Shown piece after piece: positions 45,908 through 56,587 of a DNA stretch of 64,000 bases. The stretch lies in assembly GCA_009733575.1 (NCBI GenBank), contig ML769454.1, positions 62,001 to 126,000 on the forward strand. Reading direction: 5' to 3'. Positions within the stretch are counted from its first letter, which is position 1; every line of letters starts with the position of its first letter. The notes below the pieces were generated by a model, which saw nothing but the letters and a program-made list of their open reading frames with translations, was not told the origin of the DNA and ran no database searches. The position numbers and the translations under genes are program-made. Origin of the DNA: Gymnopus androsaceus JB14. Taxonomy: Eukaryota > Basidiomycota > Agaricomycetes > Agaricales > Omphalotaceae.

Positions 45908-48900
45908 ATGAACTCGTACCCACTGGAACTGCTAGCGCAGCTAGCTCCAGTGATGTTCGTCGCTGGACTGAATCCGGCGCCGCCTCCTGGACCCTCCTCG
46001 TCATCCACATTGAACGTTCCCCCGCAACCACCACCGCCAACACATCATTCTCGACATGCTTCGGTTTCTGATCCCAAGCTGGATTCTACGAGTGGGTCTG
46101 GGTTGGGGATTGGGACTGGTGCTCCTAGTAATACGGCGGCCTCTGTGTCTACCACATCTACGCAGCCTACTCGCGATCGACCCGACCCCTTCACGATTCT
46201 CACAACGCGCTTGAGAGAGATGTTGGTTAATCAGAGAAAGGTTACGGTTTGGGAAGCAGGAAAGGAAAAGGAAAAGATATTCCAAGTGGTTTTGGTGGAC
46301 AAGGAGGTGCGGTTTCCGCCTCGGAAGACAGGAGATGTCGGGCACACTGCGCATTCGCCGCTTTCACCTTTAACACCAACATCCCCACTCCACCCCGACG
46401 GGCTCATCGCGCCATTATGGATCCGCAAACATACGATGCTAGTTCCATCCGTGTTCGTGTTATTTACGCGGTTGTTCGAGGGGGATTCCAGTGACTCGAG
46501 CTCGGTATCCGACGCCGACACGCACCTAGCCTCACAAATCGCCCTCCGAAAAAAACAAACAAACGAATGGGGTGTCAAGCTTACTGTCGTCCTCCTCGCC
46601 TCGCGTAAAATGCTCGACGATCCACAAATGGAACTCGATGCGCGGCTGACGTTCATCCGACGTCAATCAGGGCTGGATTCGCGTGCAGCGTTGTTCGTAT
46701 TAAGTCCCATAGCGAGGGACGAGTTGAGTGAGTTTGTTAAAAGCCTACAAGCGGCTTTGTGGGATCCTGCGGTGGAGTATTACACTGCTCATTCCAAACG
46801 CGTACGGCAAAAACGGAATCGGTTGAACACTTCGTCTTCGAACGCCAATGCCAATTCGCAATTGTCTCCGACAGGCTGGACCCTCCGGTACGAATACAAA
46901 ATGGCTTGTTTCGCAGAATTTAGAGGCGAGAATGAGGTTGCGCTGAAACATTATCAGGATGCGTATGCTGCGTTGATGAAGTATTTTTTGGCTTCTGCAT
47001 CGGCGGCTACTACGACAATCACTTCTACTACTTCTACTCCTACGGGAACTGGGTTAGCGGGAGCAACGTCAACCTCCCTCAGGCCTCGGCAGCAGCCTCA
47101 TCCCCCGCACAAAACGCTGGGCCGAAGCACGCGTCCTCGCAGACACCATCTCCATAAAAATCACCAAATTGTATTTCTACAATAACGAGACGGCGTTGGG
47201 GATGGCGCAGCATAGGTTGCATGTTGGCACGTTTCCTACTGTTGCTGGGTTGACCGCCCCTTCGAGTGCCAGTGCAGGTAAAACTGGGATTAGGACTGGG
47301 TATGGTTACGAATATTGGAGCTGGGTAGGAAGGATGTGGAGTGTTCTTGGTGAGCTCGCTGTCGAAGGAACCAGTCATGGATTGGTTATACCTATCCATC
47401 GACCGCGACTACCCACTACGGGAACTAGTACGGGTGCTGCAGCCCCGAGGCCAAGGACAGCCTATCCCCGCTATGCAGGCTATGGGTATCACTGTCGGCG
47501 GAGGCGTGGGGAGCATAGGCGCTATGGGAGGGCTCAATCCAACTCATGCACTAATGCACCCGGGATGGTACTACCTCCTTGCGGCCGAGTGTGCGGAGAG
47601 GAAGGTTGGGAGGTTTGTGGAGACGGCAGGGGGTATGACGATGGAACAGAGAACGGCGAATGTTAGAGCTATGGTTGGGGACGTATTGGAGGTGAGTAAC
47701 TGAGTCGATGGAGATATTTGTTTTTCGTTTATACTAATACTATAACTTACATTCCTTCTTCATTTAGCTCTACACAAAATCATACGAACTATTCAAGGCG
47801 TACGCCTCCTCAACCTCAACGTCTTCTTCCTTAACATCCACGTCCACATCGAATCCACCCACTTTGCAATCGACTTTGACTTACTCTACTTCCGGCTCGG
47901 GTGCTACTACTACTACTGGCAATGGCGGTGGTAATGGTGGTGCTGGTGCAGCGAGTAACCGTCTCCCATTATACATCGCACACCGTATAGCCCTTACTTA
48001 TGCGCAGTTTCCCGATCCTACGACTACGACTACGACGGAGGGAGGAGATTCGGATTCCACAACGCGCACAATGACAGAGGACTCAAACCTGGAACTTGAC
48101 CAATTCGAACAAGAGTGGATGGACTCGGATTCGGAAACCTTAGAATTCAAAAACAAAGACCCCGAAAAACTCCTTCTGGCTGCAAAGTTCCTCGAGAGGA
48201 TTGTTAGTGCGAATACGGGGACGGGGGCGGGGGGATGGTGGTCTACTTGGTCTTTGTCTTCGCATAACTCTGCTTTTGATAACGATAATAATAATAACGA
48301 TAACGTGGACGGGGAACGAGAACGGGATGGCGATGGCGATGGACTAGACTGGGAGCGATGGCAATGGCAAGAAGACCAAGGCGGCTGGCCACTCCTGCTC
48401 ATCCCTCTCCTTCGTACTTGGTCCCGGATTTTGAAGGCGTTGATTGGGGGGGAGGTGCGGAACTACCGGTCAAAACGTACGCCTGAAGGGGAGAAGGAGC
48501 TGGATTCCCCCCGCCTGCGCCTGCGCGCACATGTAGAATCGTACACCCGCGTGTTGGTGCTTAGGCTTGGTGTTGACCGCGACCCACGCGATTCCGTTAG
48601 GGGGAAGGGGAAGGGACAGCTACACCTGCAAGACGAGTTGAATCGTGCCATTAGGCTATGGACTCGTGTCAGTGTAACGGAATCGGAATCTGTTTCTGTT
48701 TTACGAATAAACCCAGCCCAAACCTCCCAAGCCCAAGATGGCCCACACACCGAAGCTACCCCGCCCCAGCCCCAGCCGATATTCGATACGTCGGCTGTGT
48801 TTTGGAGTGCGAGGATATGGGTTGGGGAGGGGGAAGAAGGAGGATTTGGGGGAGGAGGGCCTGGTGCTGGTGCTACGAGCGAAACAGGATTTACGGGAAT

Positions 48901-51815
48901 GGGAACTCCCTTCCAACTAACCCTCACCGCCCCTACGCGCGTCAAGATCGATAGTCTGGACTGGGGGGAGGTGAGGGCTGGGGTGGAGTTTGAGTTTGAG
49001 GGGTGGGAGGGGCGGGAGGGGGAAGCTACTATGCAGGAAGAGCAAGAGCAAGAGGAAGGTATTGATGGTGACGAGTTTGACGAAGACCAAGACAAAAAGG
49101 TCGAGGTCGATGTCGAGGAAGAAGGACAAGACTCAGGGCCTTCTTCTGAGGGTACGGCTACGGATGAAAATAATCAAGGACAGGGACACGGGCAGGGGCA
49201 GGGAGGGAGAGTGAAAATGAAGAAAAAAAGAGAATGGGAGATTATCATTCGACATGTACATTCGTCTCTTACTCAGACGGGGGAGGAGTCCGAGTCCGAG
49301 GAGGATGAGTATGCCGTCCGAACGATCGATGTGGGGTATTTGGATTTCGGTGCTGCATTTACCAAGACCTCGGGTAAAGCCAGCAGAGCAAGCAAACTAA
49401 TCCAACTCTCCACACCTCTCCGGTGGAGGATCGGACAGACGGTGCTTATACGTGGTTTGGTCGGTGTTAGTGGGGGTGGGGGTGATGTCATTGGGGTTGG
49501 AGAGGGACGGATAAAGGTACTGTTACTGTTTAGATTGGATCGTTTTATATACGCTAATTAGCGCGATAGATATCCTCTCTGGTACTTGGACTGCATCCTT
49601 TCCCTTCCTCCTCCCCTACCCCTCCCGGAGCAGTAATAGAAATCCCACTATCCGTGCCTGCTAAACGGGGTGCTATACCCCCTCTTCCTTCGTCTTCGTC
49701 TTTGCTTGGTGTGGATGCTATGACTCGGAGTGCGGGTATGGGTTTGGGTGCAAGAGCACGGTGGTTCGTTGGGTTCGTTGAGGATGATGATGATACCAAT
49801 ACCAGTGCGATGGGAAAAGGAAAAGGGAAAAGGAGAGTACCGAAGTGGGTTCCTGTACCGGCGTCTGCGTCTGGATCGGCGAGTGATAGAGGGTTTGGTG
49901 GGAGAGGGGAGAGTGCAAGTGGAAGTGGAAGGAGTGGCTATGATTATGTCGAGTGAGTTTGAGATTCTTTTTTCTTGTCTCGCCTTGTCTACGGAATACT
50001 GTTTGACTGACTGAGTTTTTGCTCTATGCTTTCTCCCTTCCCTCAACAGCATCCAACGCCGCCCGCACCCCGTCACCGTCCTCGTTCGTCATTCGGGGCC
50101 AGCGTATGTCGGGGAGGAGTATCCCGTGGAGGTTGTTGTGAGGGGGTGCGAGTGTAGGACGGAGAATCAGAATCATGGCGATGACCAGGAGGAAGAGGAA
50201 GAGGAAGTCGATGTAATCATGGACTTATTATTACAGCCTGTCGAGACGGATATAACTGCTGGTAAGTTCAAATTGTCATTTACTCTAACTTAAATTTTTT
50301 CATGAATGCTTTTTTGAATCTAATCCACCTAGTAAACACCATCTCCATCGGCTCACATCAAAGTAATACGATGATCAGAGGGATACCACTTGGTTCACTT
50401 GTGTTGCATCCGCGTTTTTCTTCAACGCGTTCGACCTCAGGACGAAATTCGGAAATCACGCAAACGCTGTTGATCACGAATACTGGCGGAGCTGGAGAGA
50501 GGGTGGTCGATATGAGTGTGAGGACGAGGCCGAAGATGAGGGGCAAGGTCAAGGTTGACACGGAAACGGAAACGCTCAAAACGATATCTATACCGTGCGT
50601 TGACCCGTTGAAGGTCTCGTATGATGTGGTGTATCAGAGACGTGCCGCTAGCGATAGTGGTGGTGGGTCTCCCCCTCCTTGGGACGCCCCAGCATACTCA
50701 GACTCGGATTCGACGTTGGAGCAGGAAGCCGTCGTGCGGACGACGATAGGGTGTGTTGGTCCGTGGGCTGTGGAGGTAGAGATGGTTGTTTTGAGGAGGA
50801 AGGTTGATCCCGGGAACGCGAGAATTTTGAGCTCCGAGATGAGTTTGGTGGATGGAGGTGTAATGTCTGAGCTCCCCGAAGCTGATGATGATGAGAGTAT
50901 GGGTATGGGCTTGTTCCCGTTAGGTTAGCGTTCGTCTTCCGCTACCCATCCATCGTCTAACGAACATTCGAATTCGGCAGAGTTCTTGCCCGAGGACGAG
51001 CTAGCGGATGTGTGCCGCATCGGAATAGCGAATCAGGATGATGTCGAGGACGGTGGTAAAGATGTAGAGATACCCGGTCCAGGGGACTATGAGATTTCAT
51101 GGCGGAAGTGGGTATCGTTGATAGTCATGCTGTTAGATGTATCTAACTAGAAGGCATTAGGATCCTCCCCAACAATCTCCGCGGACCGCTTTCAACAACA
51201 CATTTCTCCCTCCCCTCACTCCAACCACCAATGGACGAGATTATCGCGCTCCTGGACGTCGCTCCGGTCGGCAAGCTACACGAGCCCTTCCCACTGACTC
51301 TTACGATTAGGAATCGCCATCCGACACGAACAGCAGAGGTTTACGTTCAACTCGAAACAGCTTCGGCTTCTTCCGCGGTCGAATCCACAGGTCAAGATCC
51401 TTCTGCTTCTGCTTCTACATCCGGTACCGCACAAACACAAGTCGGTACCGGCTTTGTCGTCGCAGGTATCCGCGCAGGCCGTGTCCCCCTGCTCCTAGCA
51501 GGCGCAGAAGAGCGTCTGGTGTGGATGCTTATCCCTGTTGAATGTGGGTATGTGCAGTTGCCGAAGATACGCGTGGTTGATCGGCGGAGGGCGACAAGGG
51601 GGACGGCGAAGGCGCTGGGGGGCGGTGGTGTGGCCGGAGCGGATGATGAAAGGGAGAGGGAGGTGGAGGTAGATGCTGAAGGGGGTAGGGAGGTGAGGGT
51701 TGTTGATGTGAGAGTTGAGCAGAGGAGGAGGGGGAAGGGTGCGGGGGAGAGTGCGGTACGGGTTGAAGCGGAAGAGTCTGAGGAGCGGATTGCGCCTGTG
51801 CTTGTTTTACCGTGA
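45908..51815 (+). CDS. TRAPPC11: TRAPP complex subunit TRAPPC11 (foie gras / Gryzun)
   Basis: Starts MNSYPLELLAQLAPVMFVAG (an ATG at 45848 in frame is an alternative). The foie-gras domain includes WTLRYEYKMACFAEFRGENE, TKRWAEARVLADTISIKITK and HPGWYYLLAAECAERKVGRF; the C-terminal Gryzun-type region includes GFVVAGIRAGRVPLLLAGAE and LVWMLIPVECGYVQLPKIRV. Later exons: 47768-49516, 49570-49952, 50050-50261, 50333-50923, 50981-51107, 51161-51815. The frame shifts twice in 46980-47470; introns at 46981-47092 and 47385-47442 would both fix it, so I favour introns over indels. TRAPPC11 belongs to TRAPPIII/TRAPPII tethering complexes in ER-to-Golgi traffic and autophagy. Long Ser/Gly/Glu-rich inserts (47.9-49.3 kb) make it larger than animal homologues. 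Confidence 0.85.
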
Positions 51816-52194
51816 TTCCGTAGGGTGAAGGGTGGACTCGTGGAGGTTATTATCATGTAGATTCAAATTACGCGATTGGAATTTGGGACAAAAGCCGAAA
51901 TTCAAGTCGTACGACTAGGTTAAAAAATGCAACACAATGAATTGTTCTAGACCGGGACTAGTACTGAGGTATTCAGACTCTTCATCCTTGCACTCGGTAA
52001 TTGTATGGTATGGTATGCTCTTCAGCCTGTCGGACATATTCCGAATGCGTCAATATCATCAAAGATTGCTAAATGAATGGTCTCTACCCTCTAATTTTCA
52101 ATCTGCGAACCGGCCTCGGAGAGATGCTGAGAAGTGACACTTTTGTAGAATGAATAGGGCTGTTCAATGTCTTGAGACATCCTGTGTGGTTACT
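51816..52194. other. 3' flank of TRAPPC11 and left edge of a repeat island
   Basis: No gene is visible. After about 52.1 kb the sequence changes character, with CATCCTG-like motifs and inverted repeats that continue to 53.6 kb. Confidence 0.4.
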
Positions 52195-52227
52195 CCTTCA
52201 CATTGACCTGTGTTGCCAATGTGAAGG
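52195..52227. repeat. Hairpin with perfect 11-bp stem
   Basis: CCTTCACATTG and CAATGTGAAGG are perfect inverted repeats separated by 11 nt. It is part of the mobile-element-like island, not near a gene end. Confidence 0.6.
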
Positions 52228-52400
52228 CCTCAGCATAAAGTGAATATCATATATATATATGCTCTGACATAGGGTTCAGTACAAACAAGCAAGTGACCAC
52301 CCATCCCCCCCACAAAATGAGCTTTGAGTTCATGGGTGGGATAATCATGTTTGAGCATCTGGTTCAAACTTATGGGCCTTTCCTTGATGCTTCCAAAATT

Positions 52401-52649
52401 CATCAGCAAAACCTGTATGATGTGGGCAGTGCTTGAGCAGACTGTCCAGAGTTCCCAGTGAGCATCCCAGCACTCAGATGGTCCAGCCGATGCAGGAGGG
52501 AGCTCCCGGGGGCTCCCAAAGGCCACAAAATTACCTTATTTGGAAATAAAAAAGAGATGTCATATGATTTTATATTTCTGACAGCACTGGCAAGCACTGA
52601 CCAGTGCTGGGAGCTCTGGGAGCACTGGGAATTTTAAGTTTTGCTGATG
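52401..52649. mobile_element. MITE-like element, CATCAGCAAAAC termini
   Basis: CATCAGCAAAAC at 52401 and its exact reverse complement GTTTTGCTGATG at 52638-52649 bound about 249 bp. Internal arms are also partly inverted (CCCAGTG ... CACTGGG, GAGTTCCCAGTG versus GGGAGCACTGGG). No transposase is encoded inside. Clear target duplications are not visible. Confidence 0.5.
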
Positions 52650-53335
52650 ACTCACTTGGGGACATCACTCAAAGTATCATGCTTCATACAATTCCATTCA
52701 ATGCAGGCATGAACTCTGCAATGGCCACATTGGTCCAGCTCTCTGCCTTTTTCGACATCAATGGATATGACACTTTTGGTAAATCAGAATTTCTGGATTG
52801 TATGTTGCATCCAGATACTGTGGAGGAGGTTAAGGATGATATTCCGAGTGAACAGGCAGCGAAAGAGTTTGTGGCTGGACTTGAGGAGATGGTTAAGGCT
52901 AAACCGAATTGTATAATGGCTCATGATTGAAACTTCTTCAGGATGCCAGTTCTCATTAGATGATGTGCTAGGATCTGGGTGCTCATTCATGTCCATGTCT
53001 GCAGAAGTAATCACAATAGTATGTGTCTTATCACTTGTAACAAGCTTGAAATCTTTTGTAAACTTAATCTATGCAAGGAGCAAGGGTTTTTCTGTGAGCT
53101 GAAAGACTTTATTATCAGGTCCCACAAAAAGGGAGCAGGCTACATCAGCAAAACCTGGATAATGGTCCTAGCAGGCTATGGCCTGGCTTTTACATACCAT
53201 CTAATAGCACATAACACATTCCTTCCCCAACATTCCCTCAAGCTCCAGTGGGCACAGGATTTTTAGTACACAAGGTCAAAGCATGGACCTGACAGTTCCT
53301 TTTGTGGGTGTCAAAGCTATGATTATGAAGTGTCA
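52650..53335. other. Repeat-island sequence between two MITE-like elements
   Basis: A 108-codon ORF starts inside the left element (52604) and runs to 52930; it has no recognised domain. An isolated CATCAGCAAAAC at 53143-53154 is a third copy of the element terminus. Nothing else is supported. Confidence 0.35.
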
Positions 53336-53553
53336 CATCAGCAAAAACTGTTTTGAGCCCAGGAGGATCTGAGGTCTCCTAAGCCTCTTAGGCAACCTGA
53401 GGCATCCTAGTTGGCCCAGGAAAAGGGCAAAACTTTGGATACCTCAGGTATCCTAGTTATACTAAGTGTCCTGGGACATCCTGAAACATCCTAGGACATC
53501 CTGGGACTAGGTGACCTTGGATCCTCCTGGGCCCGAAACAGTTTTTTCTGATG
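53336..53553. mobile_element. Palindromic MITE-like element, ~218 bp
   Basis: The outer ~35 bp are imperfect inverted repeats: CATCAGCAAAAACTGTTTTG followed by AGCCCAGGAGGATC on the left, and GATCCTCCTGGGCC followed by CGAAACAGTTTTTTCTGATG on the right. The interior has direct repeats of a GGACATCCTG-type unit. The terminus matches the element at 52401, so they belong to one family. No coding capacity. Confidence 0.65.
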
Positions 53554-54475
53554 CACCTGTCATTGTACTAATCCACAGCTGTCTTCTGGCAGTGAATGGG
53601 TAAAAACCAGAATACCAGAAATTAGTGACATAGCTAACACAAATCAACCAACTGTTCCAATCTCTAGACCCTGCCTCTTGGTGCATCTTAATAATTACAA
53701 AGCTGAATACCAGTTCAATAAATATTCAGTGCAACAATCTTCTGGAAATTCAATGATCTAAATCTAATTGTTATGACTGACAAGGAAACCGAGACAGTCA
53801 CATAGCTAGAGCTGCATTGCGTTCCCGAGCCGACAGAAAATTGAGTCAGTGCATGAGAACACACCAAACCAATGGCCCGCTTCCTAGATGGACAATGCAT
53901 TTTGCAGTTACCAGCATCAAGTCTGCATCTTGAGCGCGTCCGGTATTCCCTTGTGTCCCGATCAAATTTAATTCATGCAACTTAATAGTCCATTAGCAGC
54001 GCACCTGATATGGCCTTCAAGTCCCAGCCAGAAGTGTTAAAATATTCAATACCGTGTATGTAGAAATTTTTACAGCTGTTTACATACGGCTCCCTATTCA
54101 GTCGCTACAAGCCTGCGTCACTGCAGCAAAATTACGAAGTGGCCTAGGTTTTTTGGAACAGCTGTAATGATATGAATTGTAAGTTCTGTGACCTCGAAGG
54201 CATACTGCATACTAATCATCAACGCCATTCAAAAAAAGCTGGTACCATGAGTCTATTAGATGGTATCAATTCTGCATCTTCAGCGCGTCCGACATGCCCT
54301 CACGTTCCGATGCTTGTATTTAGAAGCCGGCAGTATCCCCGTAAATTGAACGATATGAATACGCCTTCATTTTTCAGCTATTAAGAAGAAAAGTTCCCGG
54401 GACGCAGCAGTCACACACTGTCATCGAAGGATATACATAAGCATTCTGTTTTAGCAAACTCCTCGAAAGCAAAAT
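53554..54475. other. Non-coding region
   Basis: No supported gene. Two stretches near 53.9 and 54.3 kb share the wording ATC(A/T)..CTGCATCTTxAGCGCGTCC followed by a similar text, which hints at a further dispersed repeat (53922-53960 and 54266-54300). Confidence 0.35.
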
Positions 54476-55071
54476 TGTCGGAAAGTCAAAATGGCACTTA
54501 TAATCGACCCCTGATTACGGCGATTATGGGGTTTATAATCAATAGTGATCAAAGAGTCGAGGCCCATTTATAACCTGATTATGGGGTTTATAACCGATTA
54601 CAGGCCGAATACGGCCCAATTTTAGATCGAAAAAGCCCAGAAAACGTCAAATCAATGTTCGTGAAAAATTTCAATTTATTCAATTTTGTATGGTAACCAT
54701 GTACAAGCGCTTATAAACCCCATAATCGCGTGCTGAATTGAAATCTGACTCTTTTGTGGCAACCGCTTATACTCGTAGCCACGGAAAAAACGGTCCGGGT
54801 CACATTTGCATTTGAACTTGCAATATTCAGTGCATTTTGGAAAGGAGATCACAAAAATTCTGAGTAGGTGAATATGTTGTATTAATGGTGATAAACATCC
54901 TCAGAAAGTATGGGCTTATAATGCAAGTATGAGAATGTAGAACAACCAAGTACATGAGTGGTATCAAAAAAGGTGGACTGTTTTTTCCGTGGCCACGAGT
55001 ATGCGGCATTCCGATTATGGGGTTTATAACCGCTTATGGCCGCTTATCAGCGTTTTTTCACTTTTCCGACA
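54476..55071. mobile_element. MITE-like element with TGTCGGAAA termini, hosting a second element
   Basis: TGTCGGAAAGTCAAAA at 54476 and the reverse complement of TTTTTTCACTTTTCCGACA at 55053-55071 form the ends. Inside, the 17-mer GATTATGGGGTTTATAA occurs four times: forward at 54522, 54577 and 55013, reverse at 54711. A second element (54769-55002) sits inside it. The right end lies only 20 bp before the start codon of the Hsp70-like gene. Confidence 0.6.
54769..55002. mobile_element. Nested Tc1/mariner-type MITE with TA target duplication
   Basis: Terminal inverted repeats of ~25 bp (CTCGTAGCCACGGAAAAAAC on the left, and the reverse complement of GTTTTTTCCGTGGCCACGAG on the right, one mismatch in this part) are each flanked by TA. 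TA duplications are the mark of Tc1/mariner transposition. The ~230-bp element has no coding capacity and is inserted inside a larger repeat. Confidence 0.7.
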
Positions 55072-55090
55072 TTATTCACCTCAAAGAACC

Positions 55091-56302
55091 ATGGTCTACG
55101 ACACAGGTTTAGGCATCTCTTTCTCCAGTCTAGAAAAAGATTCGACCGTCTTCTGTACAGTTATAGCCGCCAATCCCGAATCGAGGCTGGGCATTCGAGA
55201 AGCAATAACCACAGATGTTAAGTCTGTTGTACGACGCATATACTCCATCGCCCAAATACCACTCGACGCCTACGTGTATGCTGTGGCCAGTATCCCGATC
55301 TACTTCTCCCTGGAGGAGGAAACGATTGTGCGGGAAGCGTTCGACGCATTGCCTGTCCATTTCATGGTGGCATTTGAAAAAAGGACCCACCTTGAGTCAA
55401 TCCACTTCGTATTGGGAAAATCTCTTGCTCGGAAATTGCCCGAAGTGGTCCCCGAATATAACACATGCAATGAATTGGTACTGGATATTGGGGACAAGAG
55501 GACGGGATACGAGGTCAATATTGCCGGAACACGCGAGGGGTATTTCACCCTGGAGAAGAATGTCTTGAAAGGAGTCTGCGAGTCCACTGTCAATGATATT
55601 CACCACTGTGTGAAAGAGGTGACAGATAGCTTGCAGATGGCACCATCGCAGATAGGGAATGAATTGGGAAGGATTCTCGTCGTTTATCACGGCGGAAGTT
55701 CCTTGGCAAGAGACATCGCATTGAAGCTCACGACAGGTCACCTCTCTGACTTGATTGCTTCTTCGGTATCATTTATAACATGCGACGAGCCCGATACATA
55801 TGCAGGAGAAGAGGCTTACGGAGAAGGACTGTGGTACTCCTGGTGGCCGTATATGGGCGGACCTTTTTGCAGGACAATGCTTCGTGTGGGGATAAACTTG
55901 TCTTGTTCAAACCAAGTCTTCACCATCTTCCCAAAGTGCTATGGAATTCCCCAAAGTCGCTCGGCAATCCTAGAAATACCATCTGAAAATGCAGTAACTC
56001 TCAATATTATTGCAGGAGGGCCCGAATATCGGGTGCATCTCGCAGAAATAAAGCTTGACCTCCAGAGCTTTGCACCGGCAATGGAAAAGAGAGTTCGGTT
56101 TTTGATTAAAGTGGACGATGTGGCTCACGCCCATGTCATCGTATCACAGATATTGGATTCTGGGGAGCAGGGAGAGGTTCTGGGAAATAGAGGAATTCGG
56201 TGTCTATGGGGAGATTTGGAGAATGAAAGTATTGAGGAGGCGATGGCTGCAGACAGAGATGACAATCTTGACCCAATGATCAAGTGGACTAGGGAAGATT
56301 AA
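55091..56302 (+). CDS. Divergent Hsp70-fold protein
   Basis: A single open exon of 404 codons starts at ATG 55091 in good context (AACCATGG). Several blocks follow the Hsp70 order with strong divergence: VYAVASIPIYFSLEEETIVR resembles [29 protein letters not shown] resembles the phosphate-2 loop [25 protein letters not shown] resembles the adenosine motif, and IPQSRSAILEIPSENAVTLN resembles the start of the substrate-binding domain. The N-terminal DLGTTxS phosphate-1 loop is not conserved, and the Gly-rich part of the phosphate-2 loop is lost, so ATP hydrolysis is doubtful. It could be a pseudo-chaperone, a lineage-specific Hsp70-like protein or an ageing duplicate. It lies 285 bp before the true mitochondrial Hsp70 gene, same strand. 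An upstream exon is possible. Confidence 0.65.
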   Translation: MVYDTGLGISFSSLEKDSTVFCTVIAANPESRLGIREAITTDVKSVVRRIYSIAQIPLDAYVYAVASIPIYFSLEEETIVREAFDALPVHFMVAFEKRTHLESIHFVLGKSLARKLPEVVPEYNTCNELVLDIGDKRTGYEVNIAGTREGYFTLEKNVLKGVCESTVNDIHHCVKEVTDSLQMAPSQIGNELGRILVVYHGGSSLARDIALKLTTGHLSDLIASSVSFITCDEPDTYAGEEAYGEGLWYSWWPYMGGPFCRTMLRVGINLSCSNQVFTIFPKCYGIPQSRSAILEIPSENAVTLNIIAGGPEYRVHLAEIKLDLQSFAPAMEKRVRFLIKVDDVAHAHVIVSQILDSGEQGEVLGNRGIRCLWGDLENESIEEAMAADRDDNLDPMIKWTRED

Positions 56303-56394
56303 CACTACTTACTTACATTTGGAAGACGCGTAACCTGATGACTGAACCCGGGGGTGGGTACTTGATTAGTACTTTGATGGAAAGGTTTTTATCT

Positions 56395-56496
56395 TTCGCG
56401 AATCGAAAAGCACTCATTCGAAAAATTTGAGCTTCAAAGGAGTCAGGAAGGAAGATCGCCGAAGCCGCGTCGCGATCGGTCGAAATTTCCGGAAGA
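56395..56496 (+). promoter_or_regulatory. Heat-shock elements upstream of SSC1
   Basis: CGAAATTTCCGGAAG at 56481-56495 is a perfect three-unit heat-shock element (GAA-nn-TTC-nn-GAA), about 92 bp before the SSC1 start. A weaker site, TTC-GC-GAA, lies at 56395-56402. Both fit Hsf1 control of a mitochondrial chaperone gene. Confidence 0.75.
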
Positions 56497-56587
56497 ATGA
56501 CGTGTGCATGTACACGTGACTCGTGATTCGCTTAAATTTTTCTCTTCGAATTGTTCCGGTCTTCCGTCTTTTCTCTTCCTTACCACA

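Noticed and set aside
46980..47470. TRAPPC11 frameshifts as further indel errors
   Set aside because: Two GT-AG introns of suitable length restore the frame, so indels are not needed here.
48463..49095. 210-codon minus-strand ORF inside TRAPPC11
   Set aside because: It is the antisense shadow of a Gly/Glu/Ser-rich exon with biased codons; no independent features.
54989..55090. Extended N-terminus of the Hsp70-like protein from a non-ATG codon
   Set aside because: The extension would be translated from transposon sequence, and the ATG at 55091 has a good Kozak context.
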